The position numbers and the translations under genes were made by a program. From the NCBI GenBank assembly GCA_028023455.1, contig JAQFVV010000182.1:372001-436000 (forward strand): DNA of 64,000 bases. Reading direction: 5' to 3'. The DNA is from Epiperipatus broadwayi (taxonomy: Eukaryota; Onychophora; Udeonychophora; Euonychophora; Peripatidae). The first letter of the stretch is position 1, and each line of letters opens with the position of its first letter. The notes below the pieces were generated by a model, which worked only from the letters and a program-made list of their open reading frames with translations, was not told the origin of the DNA and did no database searches. Below are positions 12,366 to 22,200 of this stretch, in pieces.

Positions 12366-12405
12366 CCTCACTGATGACGCTAGAGGCAGAAACCGCAGTC
12401 TGAGG
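12366..12405 (+). ncRNA. Type I hammerhead ribozyme, family A inverted copy
   Basis: Plus-strand copy: cctca 12366-12370, ctgatga 12371-12377, gaaa near 12389, stem III accgcagt, stem I return strand tgagg 12401-12405. It has the same stem III variant as copy 2. Confidence 0.83.
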
Positions 12406-12471
12406 TTGAGGGTATTTTGAAGCTTCATAAGAGTTTGTTTTTAACTTACTCTATATATAATATGTTTTTAA

Positions 12472-14289
12472 TAATTATGATATCTTATCTGATATGCAGT
12501 CTTTTTATAGTCAAAATTTTTTATTTCAAAACATTTTCTATGTGCCCTATTATGATTTTGAAATAATCTTGAATTTATAATTAGAATGTTTTCCTCTTTA
12601 AAAATTTTGAATATTGTTAGCGGTTTTTCTCAGGCTAACTGAAGTGGTAAAAATGGCTGTTTCATCAAAATTATAAACACTTGAATTCTTGTAAAAATAT
12701 TTAAACAATTACTGAAACACTTTTTCATCTATTTCACATAAATAAAATAGTACCAGCATTGATTCAGTATAGAAATGCTATTGATTTGAGGCCATATATA
12801 CATTGAATATTCATTGTATCAAAATAGATTTAAAACAATCATGATCAATATATGATTATATCAACTTTACACTTTTACTTTACTAAATCTTTTTGTTTGG
12901 CATTAAACTATGACTTTAAATCTTTATATTGCTTTTGAAGCCCATATTTCATTTATTTTTGCATCAATAAAATATATGTCATTTCAATAATGACAGAATT
13001 ATTATCAAAGAATCAATCAGGATTTTTATTTTTATTAAAACCAAAAACAGACTTATTTGTCTTTACATTCTTTAAAATAATTTCATGCCACAATAACATA
13101 ATCAGATTTACAGTCAAAATTTGCACTGTTAGTGTTTAACAGTGAAAATTATCGTGAATATAATTTTAATCTTGATGCATTAATTTATGCCTGTTAATGC
13201 TTCTGTAATCTTAACATTTCATTTTCTAACTCCTAACATGATCTATAAAATGCTATTGTTTTCATAGTTGCTGAATCTCAATTTTTATTTATAATAATTT
13301 TTCTGTCTAAACTAAGTTTTCTTTTTATCTGCAATAATTTTCAACACTAAATTATTCAAGTTTACAGAATCAATATCATTATTAAATAACTTTAGTCTAT
13401 GAAGTACTTACTCTACCAATATGTCCATTAATGATCCAGGAAGAAAAATTTGCTCTTTTATTAGTATTGATATAATTATATTATTCATCAAGTAATAAAA
13501 CCTTTTTTTCTTTGACTTTTTTAATATAAAACAGAGCATAAGCATTGATAAATTGGGCTTAGGTACAAACTCTTTATTATTATAATGTAATCTTTCATTT
13601 ATATAGCACAAATCTTTTGTTTAATGAACTGTCCATACAAAAACAGTTATTTGTTTATTTTGTTGCAAGAAAATTTTGACTAAAAGCAGATATATTAATC
13701 TAAATTTGATAATACTTTTAGGTACATATGATTTTTCTATATTTAATTCATGAAAGTACATACATTCAATGTACCTCCATATAGAGATGAATACAAAAAT
13801 CTTGCCTTTATTATTATCATAATTATCTCTTAATATCTTTATTAATATTACAACTATTTCTACCACTAGCAAATATAGTGATTTAGACAGCTTTCAAAAA
13901 ATTAAAACTAGTTTTATTCTCTTTTATACTAACTAGACAGAGGCATCTCTATATACATGTGAAGCATAGCTTTCATAATATTTATACCCCATCACTTATT
14001 TCTTTGCATTACTGAATTAATTGCTTATGCAATCACTATTTTAATTCATTAATTAAACAAAGCATAAAGAAATTCTGAATCTAACTTTTTTGAATGAAAA
14101 TATCTATGATGAATTCCTTAAACTTTGAGAAAATTAAATTATCTGATGAAACACTTCATCAATCCTAATTCTGAACAATTCATTACTAATTGAACTGCTT
14201 CATTCAAGATCCCAATCAAAACTTCTAGGATGAAACCCTGTCCATATTATTATTTTTAATCCTGAAATCTTTAGTGCATTCATCATCAA
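12472..14289. other. AT-rich DNA, nothing identified
   Basis: Open frames at 13408-13611 and 13621-13872 (minus) have no recognisable domain and look like chance frames in AT-rich sequence. Confidence 0.5.
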
Positions 14290-14635
14290 ACATTATCAAT
14301 CCACTGCAGGATGAAGATCTCTCCAAGTTCAATCCATCTTCTCTGATCTTTAGCTTCTCTTCTCCACATCACCCCTGCACATTTTTTTATTTCATCCATC
14401 CATCTCACATGTGGTCTCTTTCTGGATCTTTTACAATCTCTTGGCATCCAGTTTAAGATTTCAATTGTCCATCTATTATCATCTCTCCTAGCAATATGTC
14501 CAGCCCAATTCCACTTCAGTCTTTTAATTTTTTCAATGAGGTCAGTAACACCTGTTTGTTCTTTTACCCATATATTGCATTTTCGATTTCATCTTGTTAC
14601 TCCCAACATGCATCTTTCCATACTTCTTTGCATTA
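14290..14635 (-). pseudogene. RTE-like LINE reverse-transcriptase C-terminal fragment
   Basis: Translated on the minus strand, about 115 codons read through in one frame with a single internal stop (TGA, probably a decayed CGA). Diagnostic pieces in order are MQRSMERCMLGVTR, then WVKEQTGVTDL, WAGHIARRDDNRW, and RPHVRWMDEI. This is the well-known C-terminal region of RTE-type endonuclease/reverse-transcriptase LINEs, abundant in arthropods and other invertebrates. The catalytic reverse transcriptase and endonuclease parts are absent, so it is a truncated dead copy. The family assignment is secure. The exact clade is inference. Confidence 0.85.
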
Positions 14636-16589
14636 CCTATCCATATATACTTGAATTCAAAATATCTGTATTAGGAAAATAACAAATAGCTGCTTGAGAA
14701 GCTGTGTGAAGTTTAAGCATAAGAAGTAACAAGTTAACCTTCAATACAGGAACTTTTATCTCTTCAGTCTTCACTCTACTACTACTCTAAACTCCACAAA
14801 GTAAATATAAAATTAAAAGATGGAAATGTGTTTGGATTAATGCAATGTTACTGCACTGATAACATCAGATACTTATGATGTCTGGTCTTACACCAATCTA
14901 ATTGAAGACAGTAAGGTAAAAATAATAATGGAGAGAGAATAAAAAGTAATACACAAAATAAAAACACAAAAAGACTGCTTGTATTCGAAATAATATCTAT
15001 TCTTTGATGGGACAAAATTATATCTACAAGACAGCTGAGGGAAAACTAATAATTGAATTATAGATGATAAATAAATTGTTTGTGAAAACATTACTTGATC
15101 AAAATTTGTTGCCTACATGTCTTAGTTTATATCCAATTCTCAATATTCTTAAATATCTCACATAAACAGATTTTTTTTTCAGTTTGCAAGTATTCAAAAA
15201 CTGGAAGGTGAATTCATGTTTAATATAAATAATATGGAAAAATATTGATAATTTAATAGAATTTTTCCATATATATATTTATATAAATTTCAATTATGAT
15301 GTAATCAATCAAAATACTCATTAAAATCTGGCATTAAAGGATGAAATCATGCCATCTCATAATAGAATTTATCTGATCCACTTTCAAACCCAAAGTGGAA
15401 CTGCTTTTAGTTTATTTCTTATATAAAGAATACAAATCAGACATTAATTTATATGTATAAAAACTGAAAATATAACTTTTTAATTTTTTTTACAAGTATA
15501 TTTTTAAATGTATATTTTTTAAAGACAAATTTTAGTTATAATATAACCAGAAAAAGTATCAATTAAAAATTGGAATTGCAAACTTAAAGTATCATATTTA
15601 TCAAAAGTTAAAGAAATTTCAGTTTGAAAGGCCAATTTTTAGTTAATACATTGCCTAACATTTATTTTAAAAATATACATGGCAAAATTATGTCAAATTA
15701 TTAGTATTTACATTTAAAGCACCATGAAAATATTATAATTATATATATTTGTAATTACTGTACTTTAAAAATAGTCTTTCTATATATATTCAACTTCTTG
15801 AGAAAATTGTATAGGGTTTCATATTCTCTTAAGTGGATGCAAGTTTTTAACTATTATCTTGTGAACATATTATTTTTTAATATCAAAAACTAAAATAGCA
15901 TTGTTATTGTTGTGTAGTTAAAGAATCATTCTATGTTAATGAATAATCTATGTGGAAAAGATAAATAAAAATAAAGTGAGTAAATGAATGTCTGATATTA
16001 AATATATAAAACATATGAACTATTAAGAGTTAATTCATAACCAATGTAAAATAATTGACAAATAAAAGAGGTGAATGAGTACTTGATATTAAATATAAAA
16101 TGAGAATAAAAAGAGTGAAATTTAAATATCTTGTATTGATAATAATAGGATAATTTGTTTGTCAAATAACTTTTATCCTAGACTTTTTGCCACGTGTATT
16201 AATCCAATGTTTAAAAGCTAAAAGTTTGTTCATTAAAGCTTGTCATTTTTATGCTTATATATTATATGATCTTCTGAGTTATTAATTATTGGATTATTTT
16301 TTATTATGATACTTTTATGATAAGTATAATATATAAAATAATAATTCCTAGTTCTTTATTAAATTTATCATTATATTATGAATTAGATTAAGGTCATTGA
16401 GCCAAAACCCATTGATAAATGCAAAAAACAGTCTGGAGAATTTAAATGCATCAGGTGATTGCAAATTACTTAAATTTATAATTGATGACTCTAGAATAAA
16501 AAGCTGCTCTTATCTTAAAGTTTAAGTTTATATATTATTTACAAAAGAACAAACTTTACTAAGAAGCTCTAAAGTTTTTTTTTTATTAC
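14636..16589. other. AT-rich DNA, nothing identified
   Basis: There is no supported feature. A minus frame at 14888-15091 is unrecognised. Confidence 0.5.
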
Positions 16590-16768
16590 ATGCTCTGTAT
16601 TAAGCCAATAAGCATCACATGACCACCTCCTCTTATGCTTGTGTATAACTGTTGTTAAGACATGAAAAACTCACTATATACATTGCTGCACACAGCAAGC
16701 TAGAGTAATCAATGGATGCCAGAAGGCTAGTGCATAAAATCTCCATCTAGTGCCTACTCATACAATAT

Positions 16769-16808
16769 CCCCAGATTAGTTTCTGGCTTATGGCCTTCAT
16801 CAGTGAGG
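16769..16808 (-). ncRNA. Type I hammerhead ribozyme, family B inverted copy
   Basis: Minus strand: CCUCA (16808-16804), CUGAUGA (16803-16797), stem II GGC/GCC with loop CAUAA, GAAA, stem III ACUAAU (family consensus ACUAGU), C, then UGGGG (16773-16769). Stem I pairs five positions with one G-U. Confidence 0.78.
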
Positions 16809-16818
16809 AGCCTTGGAT

Positions 16819-16853
16819 CTGATGAAGGCCATAAGCCAGAAACTAGTCTGGGG
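16819..16853 (+). ncRNA. Hammerhead core at inversion junction, stem I lost
   Basis: Core ctgatga (16819-16825), stem II ggc/gcc, gaaa, stem III actagt, c, tgggg (16849-16853) are intact. The 5' strand of stem I (cctca) is replaced by ttggat because the inverted copy joins here. It is therefore unlikely to cleave as it stands. Confidence 0.7.
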
Positions 16854-17267
16854 ATATTGGATGAGTAGGCACTAGATGGGGATTTTATGCACTAGCCTTC
16901 TGGAATCCATTGATTACTCTAGCTTGCTGTGTGTGGCAATATATATAATGAGTTTTTCCTGTTTTAACAAGTTATACACAAGCATTAAGAGGAGGTGGTC
17001 ATGTGATGTTTATTGGCTTAAAACCAATCCTGCCTAATAGGATAGTAGTGGCTATGGTTATTAAAAAACCAAAGACACCAAAATGTATGGGTACTGAACT
17101 GGGTTCAGACTCATATGACTATATAAGCTAATGGGCTTGGATTGAAAACATTAAGGTGTTTTCAGTTTAAGACTCATAGTTTTGTAGTTAAATGGAGATA
17201 AAAGGTGGTTTCTGGAGGGTTGCATTAGATCCTAAGATCTAGATACAGTGCTCTCAGATCCAAGACT

Positions 17268-17307
17268 CCTCACTGATGAAGTCCATAAGCCAGAAACTAG
17301 TCTGGGG
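17268..17307 (+). ncRNA. Type I hammerhead ribozyme, family B direct copy
   Basis: Stem I is cctca (17268-17272) with tgggg (17303-17307). The core ctgatga is at 17273-17279. Stem II is gtc/gcc (one mismatch against the family's ggc/gcc), then gaaa. Stem III is the self-complementary hexamer actagt. Predicted cleavage is after c17302. Confidence 0.8.
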
Positions 17308-17413
17308 ATAGATGTGGATTTTATGCACAAGCCTTCTGGCATCCATTGATTACTCTAGCTTGCTGCGTGTGGCAAAATATATAGTGAGTTTTGCCTGTTT
17401 ATGCTCTGAATTA

Positions 17414-19479
17414 GTTTATATGGTTTGATTAAATTGTCAATACTTCTCTTTATTGACTTAAACTTGTGCTGTTTTATATATAAATATAATATTCTTGATG
17501 AATCTATATAAAAAAGAGGATACTTTAGGTTTAGTGCTGCTTTCCGCCATATTGATTCTAACACTTTTACATTTTATTATTTTATTTTAAAGATTGGAAA
17601 ACTTATATTTAAAAAAAATAATTTTTAAATTGAAGTTCATCAAAAAAAATTATTATGAAGGCAAAATTTATATTTTAAAAATGAGTTTTTGAATTCAATT
17701 TAATTTAAAATAAATTATTACCAATACAATAGAAATAGAAATATTTTTTGTATAAAAAAATTAGGAACAAAAGCACTTTTTGATATTTAGCTTTATTTAA
17801 TTCAAAATCTTTTATTTATATCTTTTTTAAAATTAATTTGAATTTAAAACTCCATTTTTAAAGTACAAAGTTTGCTAAATCTAAACCGATACTTCCAAAT
17901 ATATTCACAAAGTTAGAATCAATATGACAGGAAGCAGTGCTAATCTCAAGGTATTGAAAAGATAATTTAAATGAAATAAGCTCCAGTATTTCTTCATTGT
18001 AATCCTTTTTTTAATATTTTGGTGTCCAACATAAAAGATCATAATAATCAAATTATGAATCATGGTAAATGATGAATTATATGATAGGATCAATAAATTA
18101 ATAGGGGCTTTATATATTATATGAAGCATGATAGATTTTTTAAAAAGGTGCTAGACTTGAGACGAAGTCCTCAAAAAAAAAAAACATAGAAAATTTACAA
18201 TTTGTTTTATAAAAATATAAAATATTTGACTTTAAAAAATAATTGTATTTAAATGTTAATTAATATTGTTATAATATGGTAGTAACAAATAATTTGAAGA
18301 TTTAGTTATTAAAATAAGTGCATTATAATTTTTAATAAGGAATAGTTTTATTGTCGTAAATAAAATTATTTATTAATAAAGATAAATTTATAAATTGAGT
18401 CACATTTACTGTGCTTCTTTGTGTCGGGGGGAAGCAAAAGATCTTGTTGAATAAAATGAATGTGGTCGATGTATATATTTTGAATGAAAGAAAAAAGTGT
18501 TTACAGGATTAACACTTCTCTCTTTTGCTTGTAAAATAGGTATGACTCATATTTATTTAGAAATGATTTTTAAATGTTTTACTATTGTTATTATTAAATA
18601 ATAATAAGTATTAAGCGATGACTAAAGATTTAACAATAGATCAATTGTAACATTGCTTTTTGTCAATTTCACAACTTCTAAAATAACAATTGTTATAAAC
18701 TCGAATGTTAAAAAAAAAAATCCTCCAAAAATTAAAAAAAAAATCAATGAATTTTCAGATAAAATGCAATATACGTTTCTAGAATCTCAATAGTGAAGGC
18801 AAAAGAAACTCAATATTTTTTTTTAAAATACTTTCAAGACAGAATTGCAATAGAAACTCAAAATATCTCAAAAAGAATTCAAAAAGTCTTAAACTAGAAT
18901 ATAAAATAAACTATAAAAAATTCAGGATATAATGAAAAACTCAAAAAATATCAATGTAAAATGCAGGAAGAAATTAAACAGTAACTGGAAAAATAAAAAA
19001 GTTTAAAAATAAAATATTAAGTATATAGAAGAAAATAAAAGTAAGTATTAAAAAAATCAAAAAGAAAATTAAATAGTATCATGTTTATCTATAACAAGAA
19101 TCCAAACAATAAAATTTACTATGGAAATAAATATTATAGTGATAACAATTTATAAAAGTACAAAAAGGATATTTAACTATGTAAAGATGATATAAAAAAT
19201 ATGCATGAGAAAGCATCAGTATTAAATAAATATTAAGATAATTTGCAATAAGAAATACAAGAATACATGCAAAAAATTGAATTATACAAAAGATCTATAT
19301 GAAATTAAGTTTAATAGTTCAAACTTGTGAAGCAAAGGAAAAATATAAGCCATATGCAAAATTATTGAAGAGTAGATACAAGAATTTTACAAACATGTGA
19401 AGGAATATTTAATAAATACATAAGCAAGGCCTTGAAAGAGATTTTAAAAAACCCACTTCTTTGGTTTATGCAATATGTG
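17414..19479. other. AT-rich DNA, partly A-biased on plus strand
   Basis: No gene is recognised. From about 18780 to 19450 the plus strand is strongly A-rich and T-poor compared with its surroundings, with many aaa and caaaa runs. No repeat period or frame explains this. Confidence 0.45.
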
Positions 19480-19625
19480 ATAAAACAAGAATAGCTCTCT
19501 ATTATAGTGGCATCTATAGGAGAATTGAGTAAATCAATGATTACTAGATGGTAATGGCATTTAAATCTCTATCCTCAAACTGGTTTCTAGCTTTTGTTTT
19601 TAACAATGAAGTTTAGGATTCAAAG
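19480..19625 (-). mobile_element. Decayed family B copy
   Basis: Read on minus, the stretch follows the family B order: a remnant of the ccaaggctcc region, then a degenerate core whose CTGATGA box is lost but agctagaaacc survives, then the downstream part ending near 19490 (ctctctatta). It is an old inactive copy. Confidence 0.5.
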
Positions 19626-21420
19626 CTGAATATAATACAATTATGCATCTATTTACTATAATTAACTCTTTTACTACTCAAGCTAAAAGTCTGAAATTGA
19701 AAACTTTCTGAAGTTTTGAATCCAAGTTACTCTGCTTGAACAATTATATAGATCTAAGACTGGTCAATAATTCTATATTTTAGTATCTTTAGAAGATTTT
19801 CAAGTGAAACTTAAAACTATTTTAAAGCAAAATTTAAACTTAACATAGAATCATTAAAATTGATATGTTAGTTTGTAAAAACAAAAGAAAAGGCTTAGTT
19901 GCTCCATTAATTGATAACATAAAAATTTTATCAGTACCTGCATTAAGGAGAATGATACTTATTAACAATGCACATACATAAAAGATCAGGTAAAAAGTCG
20001 CTCAGAAAATCATATGACATTAAAGCACTAAAGTGACAGATTGATAAGCAACAGGTCAACTTTATTCAGAAAAAAGAGATTTCCTTTTACTTTTCTTAAC
20101 TGAGTATTGATGTAAAAAGCTTTAGCTCTTGAATTCACCACTAAAATATTTCAATCAGTGCATATGAATGTGATTGTACAGATGATACATCTTGTAAAGT
20201 TACAAGAAATTTTTTAAAAGTAAATGACATTTACAGATGAAATAGATGATGCATACTACATAATTACTCAACAATTTTGCAAGCCTGCACACTGCTCAGT
20301 GACTTCAGTGGACTCCAGACATTCCAATACTCAAAGTATTTATCCATTTATTTTTACATTTGAATACATAAAATTGAAAGCAGATGAATAATTTTGATAA
20401 AAAGGATTAATGAAATGAATAAAGTCATCTGTATGCAGTGGTGGCATGGATATTGATATGGCAATTTCAGTTTAACATGGGTATGTCCCATGATGAAAAC
20501 AACTAAAAATAGATTCCAATACTATTACATGTTGAACTATATTTTTTAAAGCTGAGTAAATACTGCTTTTTCTCCACTGGCCATTGCTATGTCAGAACAT
20601 TTGACATAACTGTGACTGCAGCTTGAGTGTTATGAAACTTTTTTATATTGTAATTAAAAGAAAATCTTCCAACATATAAATATTTTATTTCAATCCCATG
20701 TTAAAACCTTAGTGGTCATTCTAATTGTTTGTCTATCAGAGTCAATAAAAATGAATTTAAACATGAATAGCTCTCCCAATCAATTGAAACTGAATTGCCA
20801 TCCTCATTAAAAATTATAATTATTAAACTTGGGGGGTATTTTTAGTTATTGAAGAAATACAGTCGTCATTCGAAAAACTTGCTGTTAGCCAAATTCAAAA
20901 GATGAATTTACTCCCATTAAAAAATGGGCCAAATGGAAAATAGTCGTTAAACCAACATTTAAATAAAAAAAAAAAAATTATACTAATTTAGTAATTGCCA
21001 TTTTGAGAATTTTAAGGTTAGAAAACGCTGCAAGAAAATGGACAAAAACGTAATTAAAATTTCTAATAGGTAATGTTATTCTAGCAATTACCATCAATTA
21101 ATTAATGCTTTCTGGGAAATCTATTCATAATCATATAGGAAAATGTGTTAATATTTCAATCATTGCAGAGCAAGAATTATTCCTTCAAATTTTTAAAATG
21201 TATACATTTAGTCATAAATAAGAAAATTATTGTTGTAGTTCAAACATTTTCATTTTATTATTGAATAACTGATGAAAGTATCGATATTTTAGTAAAAAAA
21301 AAAAATTAATATTATATATAAAATACAAATCAAAATTTGAATTCAGCTATCAGACAAATTTGTTGCCATTATTAAGCTTACTTCATATTGTAGTCATTCT
21401 ATTGTCACAAAGGTAAAAAA
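19626..21420. other. AT-rich DNA, nothing identified
   Basis: No feature is supported. Base composition is slightly more mixed near 20280-20480 and 20560-20640, but no motif was recognised. Confidence 0.45.
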
Positions 21421-21441
21421 ATTTAGAGAGAGTAACCTTGA

Positions 21442-22200
21442 TTGCAGAGCATCTTAAATGTTAGGAAAAAAATTATTTGGCTGCTTATCCATGGGATGAT
21501 ATTTAGCTCAACAGCACTGTTGATGCACGAAGATCTTGGAACAGATGACACATGGAAACAGATTCTATTTACTAAGAATATTGAAACTTTTTTAAGGACA
21601 ATATGTAAAATGTTTAATAGATCATCTACAAGTACTGAAAAACTTAAAGAATTGGCCAATGTTTCAGAAATTGGTGTTATATTATTCAGAAATCTCAGTG
21701 AAGTAAGATGGATATTTAGATATTTCACATTAAATGCTCTAGTAAAAAATTATGACATTTTAATAAATTACTGCATAGAACAAACTGAAGAATTCAATGA
21801 CCCAATAAATATCCAGTAGTATATGTGATTTTTCAAAATTTATTTGTGGAATTATCAGCATTAAACAAAACTTTCCAATAGTCTAATTTATCCTTAGTGG
21901 ATGCAAATCAATTTTCAAAGGCAAAATTTAATAAACTAAGAGCTAGATAACTTTGACTGCTGTATTGTGAGTATTGAAACAATTTTAGATTCCAATGATT
22001 ATAGAGATATTTGGTCAATATTTAAATTTACTCAATTACTTTGTAATCATTTAGATAATATATTTCCTGAGGAAATTATAGATGAACAGAATGTCTTGGA
22101 TCCTTTTGTAATGAAAAATAATTTAAACATAGAGTGAGATAGTCTAAAACATTTATTTATAAAATATGGAATTATAATAATGACAAAAACTAAATAAGCT
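21442..22200 (+). pseudogene. hAT-family transposase fragment
   Basis: The open part (21442-21819, 125 codons) contains STEKLKELANV followed about ten residues later by NLSEVRW and then NALVKNYDIL. This spacing matches hAT-transposase-derived proteins of the ZNF862 type, where an R-W pair follows a KL-KELA helix. After a stop the similarity appears to continue to about 22140 with further stops, including a DPF stretch. The N-terminal zinc finger and the complete catalytic core are missing. The start codon is arbitrary. It is a decayed DNA transposon remnant. The hAT assignment is from motif recall and is moderate. Confidence 0.5.

Larger units (their letters stand above)
10103..12457 (-). mobile_element. 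Retrozyme-like tandem element, HHR family A
   Basis: Five full 368/369-bp units and a partial sixth (to 12098) run head to tail. A nearly complete inverted unit (12099-12457) follows. The unit phase is fixed by aagctcc at 10142, 10510, 10879, 11248, 11617 and 11985. Each unit carries one hammerhead read from the minus strand, so the transcript sense is minus. The inverted copy carries one on plus. An exact 14-bp TSD, taatatgtttttaa, is at 10089-10102 and 12458-12471. There is no open frame of 60 codons. Units differ at only a handful of bases, so the array is young. Known animal retrozymes have this plan: tandem non-coding units of a few hundred bases, one HHR per unit, TSDs, and an RNA that self-cleaves and circularises. 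The head-to-head end is the odd feature. A satellite DNA carrying an HHR is the alternative, but the TSD argues for insertion as one piece. Confidence 0.85.
16603..17400 (+). mobile_element. Retrozyme-like element, HHR family B, best copy
   Basis: A 13-bp TSD, atgctctgtatta (16590-16602) and atgctctgaatta (17401-17413), with one mismatch, brackets the element. Inside, an inverted partial copy (16603 to about 16818) faces a direct copy, giving a palindrome centred near 16810 with arms of about 205 bp. The direct part runs to 17400 and contains two hammerhead positions 454 bp apart (16819 and 17273), which gives the unit length. There is no open frame. Part of the unit (gaact, gggttcag, ctcatat) resembles the corresponding part of family A, and both share the HHR stem I and core, so A and B are one superfamily. 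Confidence 0.8.

Noticed and set aside
14141-14170. ctgatgaaac on plus as a hammerhead core
   Set aside because: The gaaac directly abuts the ctgatga box, leaving no stem II.
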